A DNA stretch of 36,533 nt from an uncultured Lachnospiraceae bacterium (GCA_902781325.1 CACZJD010000017.1:1-36533), one strand, 5' to 3'. Shown: positions 1-7,102, counted from the first letter of the stretch. Numbers and translations: made by a program. The notes: a model not told the origin generated them from the letters alone.

Positions 1-10
1 CAATTATACC

Positions 11-37
11 AAAGGCACAGCATCTATGCCTTTTATA
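11..37 (+). terminator. Terminator-like hairpin at window start
   Basis: AAAGGCA (11-17) pairs with TGCCTTT (27-33) across a 9-nt loop and runs into a T/A-rich tail. It probably ends a plus-strand gene lying before the window. A second 6-bp hairpin, CACACC/GGTGTG, follows at 69-85. Confidence 0.4.
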
Positions 38-127
38 TTGCCTGCATTATTGAGTTTTCAAGGTTCAGCACACCTTTTCGGTGTGGGAAGTTTTAGTAAA
101 TTATAACATTTTGCTATGGTTTACAGA

Positions 128-133
128 TATAAT
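128..133 (+). promoter_or_regulatory. -10 element before the acetyltransferase gene
   Basis: A perfect TATAAT lies about 30 nt before the start codon at 163. No good -35 hexamer sits at 16-18 nt spacing, so the promoter may be weak or depend on an activator. Confidence 0.4.
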
Positions 134-162
134 GAGAAGAGCAAAGTTAAGGAGGGTATCCC

Positions 163-828
163 ATGAACAATATTGAACGCAGAGACAACGGCATTCTTTA
201 CATTTCCGACGAATCCGTCTTTGAACAGCAAAAACGCGCCCGCCGCCTCACCCAGAAGCTCAACACAATGGACCGCTCTGATTTCGAGGGTATCAGCGCT
301 GTCGTCAAGGAACTGCTCGGCAAGTCTGAGGGTGCCTTTATCAATCCGCCTTTTTACTGCGACTACGGCTTCAACATTGAAGTCGGCAAAAATCTCTTCT
401 GCAACTACAACTGCACGATCATAGACGTGGGCAAAGTAGTGATCGGCGACAACTGCCAGATCGCCCCCGGCGTCTCCATCTACACTGCCGGCCATCCGGT
501 CCACCCCGCCGCGCGCAACACAGCCTATGAGTACGGGATCGACATAACGATCGGCAATAATGTCTGGATCGGCGGAAACTCTGTCATCCTGCCCGGCGTC
601 CACATCGGTGATAACGTCGTGATCGGCGCGGGAAGCGTTGTCACCAAAGATATTCCCTCCTGGTACATCGCCGCGGGAAATCCCTGCAAGCTGATCCGCA
701 AGATCACTGAAACCGACCGCTATACCTATTTCAAGGGCGTCGTGGCTGACGCGGAGTGCGAAGCCGACATGCAGCGCATGTGGGAGGAAAACACGGATCC
801 CGTGAAGTTCCCGACCGCCGAGGACTGA
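163..828 (+). CDS. Sugar O-acetyltransferase (maltose/galactoside acetyltransferase family)
   Basis: Acetyl-CoA-dependent transferase of the Maa/LacA family, which O-acetylates sugars in the cytoplasm, classically to remove non-metabolisable sugars. The N-terminal helical Mac domain covers about residues 5-58. The left-handed beta-helix of hexapeptide repeats covers about 70-185, with repeats such as VVIGDN and VWIGGN. The expected catalytic His is H111 in IYTAGH. At 221 residues it is longer than the usual 185-205, and the extra length is an acidic tail after about residue 190. The start is supported by AAGGAGG about 7 nt upstream. It is monocistronic, followed by the left flank of an IS110 element. 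The real sugar substrate cannot be read from sequence. The family call is firm. Confidence 0.92.
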   Translation: MNNIERRDNGILYISDESVFEQQKRARRLTQKLNTMDRSDFEGISAVVKELLGKSEGAFINPPFYCDYGFNIEVGKNLFCNYNCTIIDVGKVVIGDNCQIAPGVSIYTAGHPVHPAARNTAYEYGIDITIGNNVWIGGNSVILPGVHIGDNVVIGAGSVVTKDIPSWYIAAGNPCKLIRKITETDRYTYFKGVVADAECEADMQRMWEENTDPVKFPTAED

Positions 829-840
829 ATCACATACAAT

Positions 841-1110
841 CGAGTAGGCTGCTCCTACTACTACTATGTATTTAATGGTTGATATTCCTATCTTCCAAAT
901 AGGATGTTATCCATCTTGTTGCTTAAGCTGTTAGAATGATGTGGCAATCGGTCTGGCCAACTTCTACTTGGACTTCGCGTCCGCAATCGAGTCAGCCAAC
1001 CAGCCCTCATTCGCAGCGTTCGTTTTACGCAGGTTGAACTTTTCGTTCGTGTGAAACACTCAGTAGATTGAATAGGCAATGAGAAAAACTGGTATCGACC
1101 ATTGCTAATA
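841..1110 (+). ncRNA. Candidate bridge RNA in the IS110 left non-coding end
   Basis: IS110-group elements are known to transcribe a structured bridge RNA from the non-coding DNA upstream of the recombinase gene. Its loops pair with target and donor DNA. Visible here are several hairpins: AGTAGG/CCTACT (843-859), TTG-GAC/GTC-CAA with a bulge (968-986), GCGT/ACGC around 1027-1040, and GTGT/ACAC (1049-1059). No gene explains the stretch. The exact ends and the guide loops were not resolved. This is an inference from family and position. Confidence 0.35.
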
Positions 1111-1131
1111 CATTTTAAAGGAGTAGGTTTC

Positions 1132-2340
1132 ATGAACGCTGTTGGTATTGATGTTTCTAAAGAAAAGAGCACTGTTGCAATCTATCAGCCGGGTGATCAG
1201 GTCATTCTCAAACCTCGTGACTTTCATCATACGCAATCTGACATTTCATCCCTGATCAGTATTATCAAAGGACTGGATGGCAAGACGAAAGTATGCATGG
1301 AGCACACCGGCCGATACTACGAGCCTGTCGCTACCTGGCTCTCCGATGCCGGTATCTTCGTCAGTGCCGTGAATCCCATCCTGATCAAGAACTTCGGCGA
1401 TGATTCCCTTCGAGCACCTAAAACAGATAAGGCCGATGCGAAGAAAATCGCCCGTTATACTCTTGACCGATGGACTAACCTGAAGCAGTATAGTCATATG
1501 GATGAGACACGTAACCAACTAAAAACCATGAACAGGCAATTCGGGTTCTACATGGATCAAAAGACAGCTATGAAGAACAACCTGATCGCGCTTCTTGACC
1601 AGACTTATCCCGGTGCCAATACTTTCTTTGACAGCCCTGCCCGCAATGACGGCAGCCAGAAATGGGTAGATTTTGTCTATACCTACTGGCATGTGGACTG
1701 CGTTCGCAGAAAGTCACTTGAGGCCTTTACAGAGCACTATAAAAACTGGTGCAAACGCAAAGGCTATAATTTCAGCACCGCTAAAGCTGAAAAAATCTAC
1801 CATAAATCTGCCGATCTGATTGCTGTCTTCCCCAAAGATGCCAACACCAGGATGCTGCTACATCAAGCCGTGGATATGCTGAACCTCGCGTCCAGGACCG
1901 TTGAAACTCTCCGCACAGAAATGGATCAAAAAGCAGCTACGCTTCCGGAATATCCGGTTGTCATGGCTATGAATGGTGTTGGCCCTACGCTTGGTCCTCA
2001 GCTTATGGCTGAGATCGGAGATGTCACTCGTTTTGAAAAACGAGGCTCGTTGACGGCCTTTGCCGGCGTTGATCCGGGTAAAAACGATTCAGGCAAATAT
2101 TCTCAGAAAAGCGTGCCAACCTCAAAGAAAGGATCTCCACACTTAAGAAAAACTCTTTTCCAGATCATGGATGGCCTGATTAAACGATCACCCATTGACG
2201 ATCCGGTTTATGCCTTCATGGATAAAAAGCGGGCTCAAGGCAAGCCTTACCATGTGTATATGACTGCTGGTGCCAACAAGTTTCTTCGGATCTACTACGG
2301 ACGAGTCAACGAATATCTATCCACACTTTCGAACAGCTAA
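1132..2340 (+). CDS. IS110-family transposase (DEDD recombinase)
   Basis: Recombinase that moves the element with the help of an element-encoded RNA in characterised relatives. The N-terminal RuvC-like DEDD domain shows D7 (VGIDVSK), E57 (CMEHTG), D99 and D102 (KTDKAD). The C-terminal IS116/IS110/IS902 domain covers about residues 275-350, with NGVGPTLG and AFAGVDPG. S320 in NDSGKY is the candidate nucleophilic serine. The start chosen is the ATG at 1132, with AAAGGAG 8 nt upstream. An in-frame TTG at 1102 lacks a ribosome site. The 402-residue frame is intact with no missing catalytic residue, so the enzyme is probably active. Confidence 0.95.
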   Translation: MNAVGIDVSKEKSTVAIYQPGDQVILKPRDFHHTQSDISSLISIIKGLDGKTKVCMEHTGRYYEPVATWLSDAGIFVSAVNPILIKNFGDDSLRAPKTDKADAKKIARYTLDRWTNLKQYSHMDETRNQLKTMNRQFGFYMDQKTAMKNNLIALLDQTYPGANTFFDSPARNDGSQKWVDFVYTYWHVDCVRRKSLEAFTEHYKNWCKRKGYNFSTAKAEKIYHKSADLIAVFPKDANTRMLLHQAVDMLNLASRTVETLRTEMDQKAATLPEYPVVMAMNGVGPTLGPQLMAEIGDVTRFEKRGSLTAFAGVDPGKNDSGKYSQKSVPTSKKGSPHLRKTLFQIMDGLIKRSPIDDPVYAFMDKKRAQGKPYHVYMTAGANKFLRIYYGRVNEYLSTLSNS

Positions 2341-2367
2341 TCATCGAATTACTCTTCACATGCTCAG

Positions 2368-2394
2368 GCCAGCGTTCTACGGTGGCTTTTTTTT
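2368..2394 (+). terminator. Intrinsic terminator after the transposase gene
   Basis: GCCAGCG (2368-2374) pairs with CGGTGGC (2380-2386) with one mismatch and a 5-nt loop, followed by eight T residues. It lies 28 nt past the transposase stop, presumably inside the right end of the element. Confidence 0.75.
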
Positions 2395-2479
2395 GATGCT
2401 TCAAGTTCAACTTGTATAAATTTTTCAAAGATCATCATTTTCTACTTGATTTTTTATTTGCAGACTCGATTGACCGTTG

Positions 2480-2524
2480 GCCGCCAAATGCATCTTCGTG
2501 CAAGCCCGAGATGCGCTTGGCGGC
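2480..2524. repeat. Nested perfect inverted repeat (45 nt)
   Basis: GCCGCCAA (2480-2487) pairs exactly with TTGGCGGC (2517-2524). Inside it GCATCT (2490-2495) pairs exactly with AGATGC (2509-2514), leaving a 13-nt loop. There is no T-tract on either side, so it does not look like a simple terminator. It lies between the IS right flank and the terminator of the transporter operon. It could belong to the IS end, to a REP-like family, or to a structured RNA. Confidence 0.6.
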
Positions 2525-2543
2525 TTATTGTACAAATAACAAA

Positions 2544-2580
2544 GTGGCTGCCGCAAAATCTAAGCTTTTGCGGCAGCCAC
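2544..2580 (-). terminator. Terminator of the dctP-gltS operon
   Basis: A perfect 15-bp stem (2544-2558 with 2566-2580) and 7-nt loop lie 18 nt past the symporter stop. On the minus strand it is followed by a loose T-rich tail. Confidence 0.7.
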
Positions 2581-2598
2581 TCATTCTTTCAGAAAGTG

Positions 2599-3915
2599 TT
2601 ATTTTCTCCCGATCACAAATCCCAGCAACAATGCCGCCAGCAGCATTCCTGTCGTACCCAGCGCAAGGTTTCTGAAGCCGATCGCAGTGACGATGAAGTA
2701 AGGCGCGATGGTGAGGAAGAAGTTCTGCGTACTGATCTGCCACAGGGGTGTAGCTGTGATCAGGTTCGGGCCTGCGTCTGTTTCCAGTTCGGGATCTGCA
2801 ATGCGCAGAAGCATCATGCCGGTAGCTGTGGAACCTGTCCAGGAGCCGAACATGACCATGGCGTTCTCAAGCCAGTGCTCTTTGAGCCAGAGGCGGGGGA
2901 GCGTCATGAGGACAATGGTCGTAAGGGCAAGACCGACGAGGGAGATCGTGAGGATCGCCCCGGCGTTGTTCATGATGACATCGAGTTTCATGGTCGCAAT
3001 AGCTGTGACGATCAGGTATTCCAATGCCAGAGAGCCGATATGCGCCAGAGATTCGCTGTCGAGGAAATCACCGAGCGGTGTCTTGCGGAGGATAATTCCC
3101 GCCACAAGGGAGACGATGATCGCCGGTACATAGATCGCGAAACCGGAGAACAGCGGGATCTTGTGAAGTACTTCCAGGAGACCATAAGCCACGATCATGA
3201 TGGCCATGACGATCGCGAAGTGCATTGTCAGCGGGTCAAAAGCGATGTCGGAAGTGTAGGACTTCATGAACTTCACGCGATGCTCTTTTTTGAGAATACC
3301 GGTGTAATCCTCGTCGCTGAGGTTTCCGGACTTCTCGGCGGAGACCCAGCCCTTGCGGATACCGATATTTAGGATGATGATACCTGCGATGATACCGTAG
3401 AGCATACCGATCGTGGCGTAAGTCGTACCGAAAGCGGACGCCTCGTCATAGTTCCAGTATCCCAGTGTATCGTAGATGCCTGCGATGACCTGCGGGATGC
3501 CGTGAGCGCCGAAGAAAGCGCCGAAAGGCAGGAGTGCGGCTCCGTCCGGCAGTCCGAAGACCTTGCCGAGTCCCATTGCCGAGAGGACCTGTACTCCGAT
3601 TACACAGGCGGAGATGCAGAACATCAGCGAGCACTTCTTGATCATTTTGGTATTAAATGTCAGCGAGATGAACTGTGTCACAAACAGGATCGCGAGAAGG
3701 GGATTCGCGAAGCTGCTGACGTTGTCGGACCAGTGAATATAGACGGGGCAGAACTTTCCGAGGATCTCAGATCCCAGCACCAGGCCCACAAGACCTGCAA
3801 TAACAGCTACAGGTATAAAAAGTTTCTGGAATACTTTGACTCTGGATCTTAAGAACAGACCAATAAGCAGCAACATACTCGCCCAGGCGAAATCCTTCAA
3901 AATAGCTTCAAACAT
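2599..3915 (-). CDS. GltS-family sodium:glutamate symporter-like protein
   Basis: A 438-residue polytopic membrane protein with about 11-12 hydrophobic segments, resembling the GltS (ESS) family of Na+-driven glutamate transporters. Family-like features are the glycine-rich re-entrant stretches GAFFGAHGIP (about residues 130-140) and GSWTGSTATGMMLLR (about 365-380), one in each half of the protein. The ribosome site AAAGGAG precedes the ATG at 3915. It lies 29 nt after the stop of a TRAP-type binding-protein gene and shares its promoter. This is odd, because GltS proteins normally work alone. The substrate is uncertain: glutamate by family, but a different carboxylate or dicarboxylate is possible given the partner. 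Confidence 0.85.
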   Translation of the reverse strand: MFEAILKDFAWASMLLLIGLFLRSRVKVFQKLFIPVAVIAGLVGLVLGSEILGKFCPVYIHWSDNVSSFANPLLAILFVTQFISLTFNTKMIKKCSLMFCISACVIGVQVLSAMGLGKVFGLPDGAALLPFGAFFGAHGIPQVIAGIYDTLGYWNYDEASAFGTTYATIGMLYGIIAGIIILNIGIRKGWVSAEKSGNLSDEDYTGILKKEHRVKFMKSYTSDIAFDPLTMHFAIVMAIMIVAYGLLEVLHKIPLFSGFAIYVPAIIVSLVAGIILRKTPLGDFLDSESLAHIGSLALEYLIVTAIATMKLDVIMNNAGAILTISLVGLALTTIVLMTLPRLWLKEHWLENAMVMFGSWTGSTATGMMLLRIADPELETDAGPNLITATPLWQISTQNFFLTIAPYFIVTAIGFRNLALGTTGMLLAALLLGFVIGRK

Positions 3916-3944
3916 TTCATTTCTCCTTTACTACTAATCGTCTG

Positions 3945-4979
3945 TCAGTTCTGCGAGATCACATTACGGATCCTGGCAACAAGGTTAGATGTCCACTCAT
4001 TTTGAAGTTCAAAGTCCGTGTACACGCCGCGTGTAGCTACTTTGAAAGCATCGATATCCGGAGATTCGTTTACGACCATTCCCGCTTTCTTCAGCTCTTC
4101 AAGCTGGCTGTCCTGCTGCGCTGCAACCGCTTCCCGGTGTTCTTTTCCGTAAATCGAGGCGCCTTCGAGCAGGACCTGCTGGATGTCCTTCGGAAGTTTC
4201 TTCCATGTGCTCTGTGAAAAGACCATGTTCTTGGTCTCATATTTGTGATTTGTGATCGTGAGGTACTGGTTTACCTCATTGATCTTATTGGCGTAGATGT
4301 TGGCGATGGGGTTCTCTTCTCCATCGAAGGTGCCCTGCTTCAGAGCGTCGTAGGTCCTGTTCCAGGAAAAGACTGTGGTCCTGGCTCCGAGCGCCCTGAA
4401 GATCGCCTCTGTCATTTTGTCATCGGGAATCCTCATGCGAAGTCCGGAGACGTCCCCGGGCACTGAGATTTCCCTGACATTGTTGGTGATCTGGCGCATG
4501 CCGTTCTCCCAGAAAGCCAGCTGAATCATGTTGTAGTCGCTCAGTCCTTCAGTCAGGCCCTTCGCGATCTCCGCATCGTCCACGACTGCCCAGGCCTGCT
4601 TGTAACTCGTGAACAGAAACGGAAGCCCGAGTGTCGCTATTTTGGGCGCGTAAGTTGCCTCAACGCCCTGAGGCATCATCATCGCGTCGAGCTGCCCGGT
4701 GACGAGCTGCTGCGCCATGTCTGTGTTATCGCCCAGCTCCTCGTTGGGATAGAGCCTGATGACGACGCGCCCCTGCGTGTTCTCCTTTACGTAATCCGCG
4801 TAATGCTGCAGCGAAACATTGATGAGATTGTCCTCCGTGTCGCTGTGTCCGAGGCGGATCACATACTCCGTTTTGCTGTCGGAAGGAGCGCCGCCTGCTG
4901 CCCCGCAGCCCGTGACCGCAAGGCTGAAGAGCAGCACGATCACAGCCATCTGCCAAAAAATCGCTCGTTTCCTTTTCAT
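3945..4979 (-). CDS. TRAP-type solute-binding lipoprotein (DctP family)
   Basis: Extracytoplasmic binding protein that in characterised systems delivers carboxylates to DctQ/DctM membrane subunits. The N-terminus is a lipoprotein signal: MKRKR, a hydrophobic stretch, then lipobox AVTGC. DctP features include LPFLFTSYKQAW, LRMRIPDDKM with the Arg expected to bind the ligand carboxylate, TYDALKQGTFDGEENP, and a C-terminal helical part. The start is the ATG at 4979, with GGAGG about 9 nt upstream. The frame stays open up to 5051 but that extension has no ribosome site and would bury the signal peptide. No dctQ or dctM is present here. The next gene is a GltS-type symporter, which may be its membrane partner. 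Confidence 0.9.
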   Translation of the reverse strand: MKRKRAIFWQMAVIVLLFSLAVTGCGAAGGAPSDSKTEYVIRLGHSDTEDNLINVSLQHYADYVKENTQGRVVIRLYPNEELGDNTDMAQQLVTGQLDAMMMPQGVEATYAPKIATLGLPFLFTSYKQAWAVVDDAEIAKGLTEGLSDYNMIQLAFWENGMRQITNNVREISVPGDVSGLRMRIPDDKMTEAIFRALGARTTVFSWNRTYDALKQGTFDGEENPIANIYANKINEVNQYLTITNHKYETKNMVFSQSTWKKLPKDIQQVLLEGASIYGKEHREAVAAQQDSQLEELKKAGMVVNESPDIDAFKVATRGVYTDFELQNEWTSNLVARIRNVISQN

Positions 4980-5050
4980 AGACCTGTTTCCTCCGTAAAA
5001 GCCGGGGCATCCCCCTTGATCTACGCATCTTCCACTTAGCTCCGAAGTCA

Positions 5051-5086
5051 AAATATCGCAGTACGTTTGCGCGTACTGCGATATTT
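5051..5086 (-). promoter_or_regulatory. Leader hairpin of dctP operon (possible attenuator)
   Basis: A perfect 15-bp stem (5051-5065 with 5072-5086) closes a 6-nt loop inside the about 200-nt untranslated leader of dctP. On the minus strand the stem ends in TTTT and then GAC. A four-codon frame (ATG at 5100, stop at 5088-5086) ends exactly at the base of the stem, with AAGGAG only 3 nt before its ATG. The layout resembles transcription attenuation. It matches no riboswitch class I recognise. Confidence 0.5.
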
Positions 5087-5156
5087 CACGGAAGGATCAT
5101 GATCTCCTTGATAGCTTATTATGAATATCACGATCCGGTCCTTGTATTATTTGTGT

Positions 5157-5176
5157 AACGTAGTACATCCTACGTT
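5157..5176 (-). promoter_or_regulatory. Palindromic operator at dctP transcription start
   Basis: AACGTAG (5157-5163) and CTACGTT (5170-5176) form a perfect 7-bp dyad around TACATC. It covers the expected start of transcription of the dctP promoter, which is a classic repressor position. The regulator is unknown. No regulator gene adjoins the operon. Confidence 0.6.
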
Positions 5177-5183
5177 GTATGTT

Positions 5184-5212
5184 ATGTTAGCTTATATTTC
5201 TCTCTTTGTCAA
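5184..5212 (-). promoter_or_regulatory. SigA-type promoter of dctP-gltS
   Basis: On the minus strand, TTGACA (5212-5207) and TAACAT (5189-5184) are separated by exactly 17 nt. The -35 is perfect and the -10 matches four of six bases. The predicted start is near 5177. Confidence 0.7.
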
Positions 5213-5258
5213 TCAAATAACAACCATTTCTTATCGTTTTGCCGTTTTAAACAAATAT

Positions 5259-5306
5259 AGCCCCGAGCAGTTAGTAATATTCCACTAATACCAACTGCTC
5301 GGGGCT
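5259..5306 (-). terminator. Terminator of padR-HAAS operon
   Basis: A perfect 14-bp stem, AGCCCCGAGCAGTT (5259-5272) with its complement (5293-5306), encloses a 20-nt loop with a small inner AGT/ACT pairing. It lies 39 nt past the stop at 5345 and is followed on the minus strand by ATATTTGTTT. Confidence 0.7.
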
Positions 5307-5344
5307 TCATTCCTTAACCCTTTGTCATAGAGATTCCCTCTCTA

Positions 5345-6478
5345 TTATACGGGCTCGCCATACCGGCTTTCTATCACTTTTTTGACAGCTCCCGCCGCGA
5401 TCCAGATCAGCCACGAGATACCCCAAAGGCCCGTCATGAAACTGATGCCGAAATAGAGACATGTCACGATTTCCCAGTAAATGGGCATCAGAGTGCGGAG
5501 ATTGTTGTCTCTGTAGTAAAACTTCTCTTTCCTGCCCTTATTGCCCTTTCTGCCTGTGCTGACATAGCGCCTGCCGCCTGATGTGCCGCCATAGCCGGCG
5601 CCGCCTGCATCTGAGCGATCATTAAATGTACCGCTGTACGCTTCGCGGTTCATGCTTCTTGCCCTGCCCGCCCGCTCCTGGGCTTTCCTGAGCCTCTTGT
5701 ACAGCGCCTTCTTCGAGCCGTGGTAGACAAGCAGGAAAACTCCCGCCCCGACTAAAACAAGCATCAGCGCCGGTCCGAAATTGTCGCCGAACAGAATTGC
5801 CGGAACGATACTGAGAATGATCATCACAATGCCTGTGACCTTCTGCTTCGTACTCTCGTTCTCGGCGATCCTCTCCTGGTCCGCCACGATCTCCTCCGCC
5901 TCTCTGTCAAGTTCGAGGGGCTCCGAGTCGATAAACTTCCAGGGCTTATTATAAGCGCCTGAGATCAAAAAGCAGGCCACCGCCGCCGCGATGAACACGA
6001 ACAGCAGCGCTATGCCAAAAGATTGCACCGCTCCGCTGAGCCAGTTATCCCCGGGAATATCCAGAAGGATCGGTCCGGTCACAGATGTGATGCACAAAAA
6101 GATCCCGAAGCACTTTAACATCGCCGCGAAGTTTCCGACGCCCAGATAGTCGCATACTTCCCCGGCGGAGATCACTCTGAACTGCTCGTGATCTTCCGGA
6201 ATGGGATCCTCCGCGGTTCTCTCCTCGCTCTGCCGGGCAGAATTCTGCCGCGCTTCTCCCATATATTCCTCAATCCCGAGGGTCTGCGCCAGTTCCTCAA
6301 GGTTTCCAAACTCCGAGATCACAGTTCCGACCGCCTCGTTCTCACCGCAGCCCTCCGCGATCAATTCCGTATATTTGTCTTCCATCATCGCCGCGAGCTC
6401 TTCGTAAGCCTTGCGGACTTCCGGCGTATCAGGAAGACCTGCAAACATCGTACTCAGATAGTTTCTGATCGTTTCCAT
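5345..6478 (-). CDS. HAAS-domain membrane protein paired with PadR
   Basis: A 377-residue protein with a cytoplasmic HAAS-type helical domain (about residues 1-70; LxxLPDTPEVRKAYEELAAMMEDK-like start and a GNLEELAQTLG end). About five or six membrane segments follow, near 110-135, 145-170, 215-235, 240-260 and 330-370. A basic, glycine/arginine-rich linker at about 265-315 separates the last segments. HAAS domains are typically encoded beside PadR regulators, as here, and are thought to transmit envelope signals, but the function is not established. GGAG precedes the ATG at 6478, which lies 12 nt after the padR stop, so the two genes are co-transcribed. The exact subfamily is uncertain. Confidence 0.75.
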   Translation of the reverse strand: METIRNYLSTMFAGLPDTPEVRKAYEELAAMMEDKYTELIAEGCGENEAVGTVISEFGNLEELAQTLGIEEYMGEARQNSARQSEERTAEDPIPEDHEQFRVISAGEVCDYLGVGNFAAMLKCFGIFLCITSVTGPILLDIPGDNWLSGAVQSFGIALLFVFIAAAVACFLISGAYNKPWKFIDSEPLELDREAEEIVADQERIAENESTKQKVTGIVMIILSIVPAILFGDNFGPALMLVLVGAGVFLLVYHGSKKALYKRLRKAQERAGRARSMNREAYSGTFNDRSDAGGAGYGGTSGGRRYVSTGRKGNKGRKEKFYYRDNNLRTLMPIYWEIVTCLYFGISFMTGLWGISWLIWIAAGAVKKVIESRYGEPV

Positions 6479-6490
6479 GCTGTCTCCTTT

Positions 6491-6856
6491 CTACCTGGCG
6501 CCGCCATCGGTCAGCGCTCTCGTTCCTGTCACAGAGATGAAGTGCTCGACCACTTCCTTAGTCAGATTCCACTCCTCGCATTTCTCTCTGTAATACTCTC
6601 TTCCCGCATCGGTTATGCTGTAGTAAGTGCGCCGCTTTCCGTTCTCCGCGCTGCGGCTGAAAGAGACGATGTAGCCGTTCTTCTCCATGCGCGTGAACGC
6701 CGAATAGAGCGTGGTCTCCTTGATCACATACTTCCCGTCGGAGAGCTGCCGGATCATCCTTGAGATCTCATAACCGTAGGAAGGCCTGTCCAAAAGAAGG
6801 TATAGAATGATCGTATCATTATATCCGCGAATTACATCGCTGCTGATCGTAGTCAA
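6491..6856 (-). CDS. PadR-family transcriptional regulator
   Basis: A 121-residue winged-helix repressor of the short PadR type. The wHTH domain covers about residues 5-85, with the hallmark GYEISRMI helix, TTLYSAFTRMEKNGYI recognition region and KRRTYYSITDAGREY wing. A short C-terminal helix for dimerisation follows. The start chosen is TTG at 6856, because AGGAGG lies 7 nt before it. An upstream ATG at 6883 is in frame but has no ribosome site, and family members usually begin just before the SSDVIRG motif. It is the first gene of a two-gene operon with the HAAS membrane protein. Its promoter carries repeated CTGTCGT sites, consistent with autoregulation. Confidence 0.9.
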   Translation of the reverse strand: MTTISSDVIRGYNDTIILYLLLDRPSYGYEISRMIRQLSDGKYVIKETTLYSAFTRMEKNGYIVSFSRSAENGKRRTYYSITDAGREYYREKCEEWNLTKEVVEHFISVTGTRALTDGGAR

Positions 6857-6905
6857 GTGCCTTCCTCCTTTCCTGCGTGCCATATATTGACAGTCGGTGT
6901 ATCGC

Positions 6906-6945
6906 CTGTCGTTACAACGTCTGTCGTAGTATATCTGTCGTAGTA
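6906..6945. repeat. Tandem CTGTCGT sites at the padR promoter
   Basis: Two identical 11-mers, CTGTCGTAGTA at 6921-6931 and 6935-6945, are separated by TAT. A third partial copy, CTGTCGT, lies at 6906-6912. Copy starts are 15 and 14 nt apart. They lie at and just downstream of the predicted padR transcription start, so they may be the PadR operator. Confidence 0.6.
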
Positions 6946-6947
6946 AG

Positions 6948-6976
6948 AATATAGCACTATATAGCCTATTTGTAAA
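6948..6976 (-). promoter_or_regulatory. Promoter of padR-HAAS operon
   Basis: On the minus strand, TTTACA (6976-6971) and TATATT (6953-6948) are spaced by 17 nt. Each hexamer matches five of six consensus bases. Confidence 0.65.
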
Positions 6977-7050
6977 GGGGGGAAAGGATGGGCCTTCGCT
7001 TTTGCGGCATGCCCCTTTTAAATTACATTGTCATAATCCCAACAAATACA

Positions 7051-7077
7051 AGATCCGGGCTCTGCGAGTCCGGATCT
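7051..7077 (-). terminator. Second terminator-like hairpin after the punA operon
   Basis: AGATCCGG (7051-7058) pairs exactly with CCGGATCT (7070-7077), with an inner CTC/GAG pairing. On the minus strand it is followed by TGTATTTGTT. It backs up the hairpin at 7103-7125. The rest of 6984-7166 holds no gene. Confidence 0.45.
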
Positions 7078-7102
7078 CTTATATGACGAGAAGATATAGA
7101 AA

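Larger units (their letters stand above)
841..2460 (+). mobile_element. IS110-family insertion sequence (ends approximate)
   Basis: An intact DEDD transposase gene is flanked by about 300 nt of non-coding DNA on the left and 100-250 nt on the right, as is typical for IS110 elements. These lack terminal inverted repeats and leave little or no target duplication, so the ends given here are estimates. The region looks more AT-rich than its neighbours. Two 9-nt matches join the flanks: TTCTACTTG at 962-970 and 2440-2448, and GTTGAACTT at 1033-1041, whose reverse complement is at 2403-2411. Each could be chance. The element sits between an acetyltransferase gene and the 3' end of a transporter gene on the other strand, so it breaks no recognisable gene. 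Confidence 0.75.

Noticed and set aside
1102-1131. Earlier TTG start for the transposase
   Set aside because: No ribosome site before it, while the ATG at 1132 has AAAGGAG at ideal spacing and matches the family N-terminus.
5259-5306. Riboswitch-like structure between dctP promoter and the HAAS gene
   Set aside because: It is a simple long-stem terminator for the padR-HAAS operon, outside the dctP transcript.
6989-7084. Possible 32-codon plus-strand frame starting near 6989
   Set aside because: The purine-rich run abuts the ATG with no spacing and the frame runs through a terminator hairpin.
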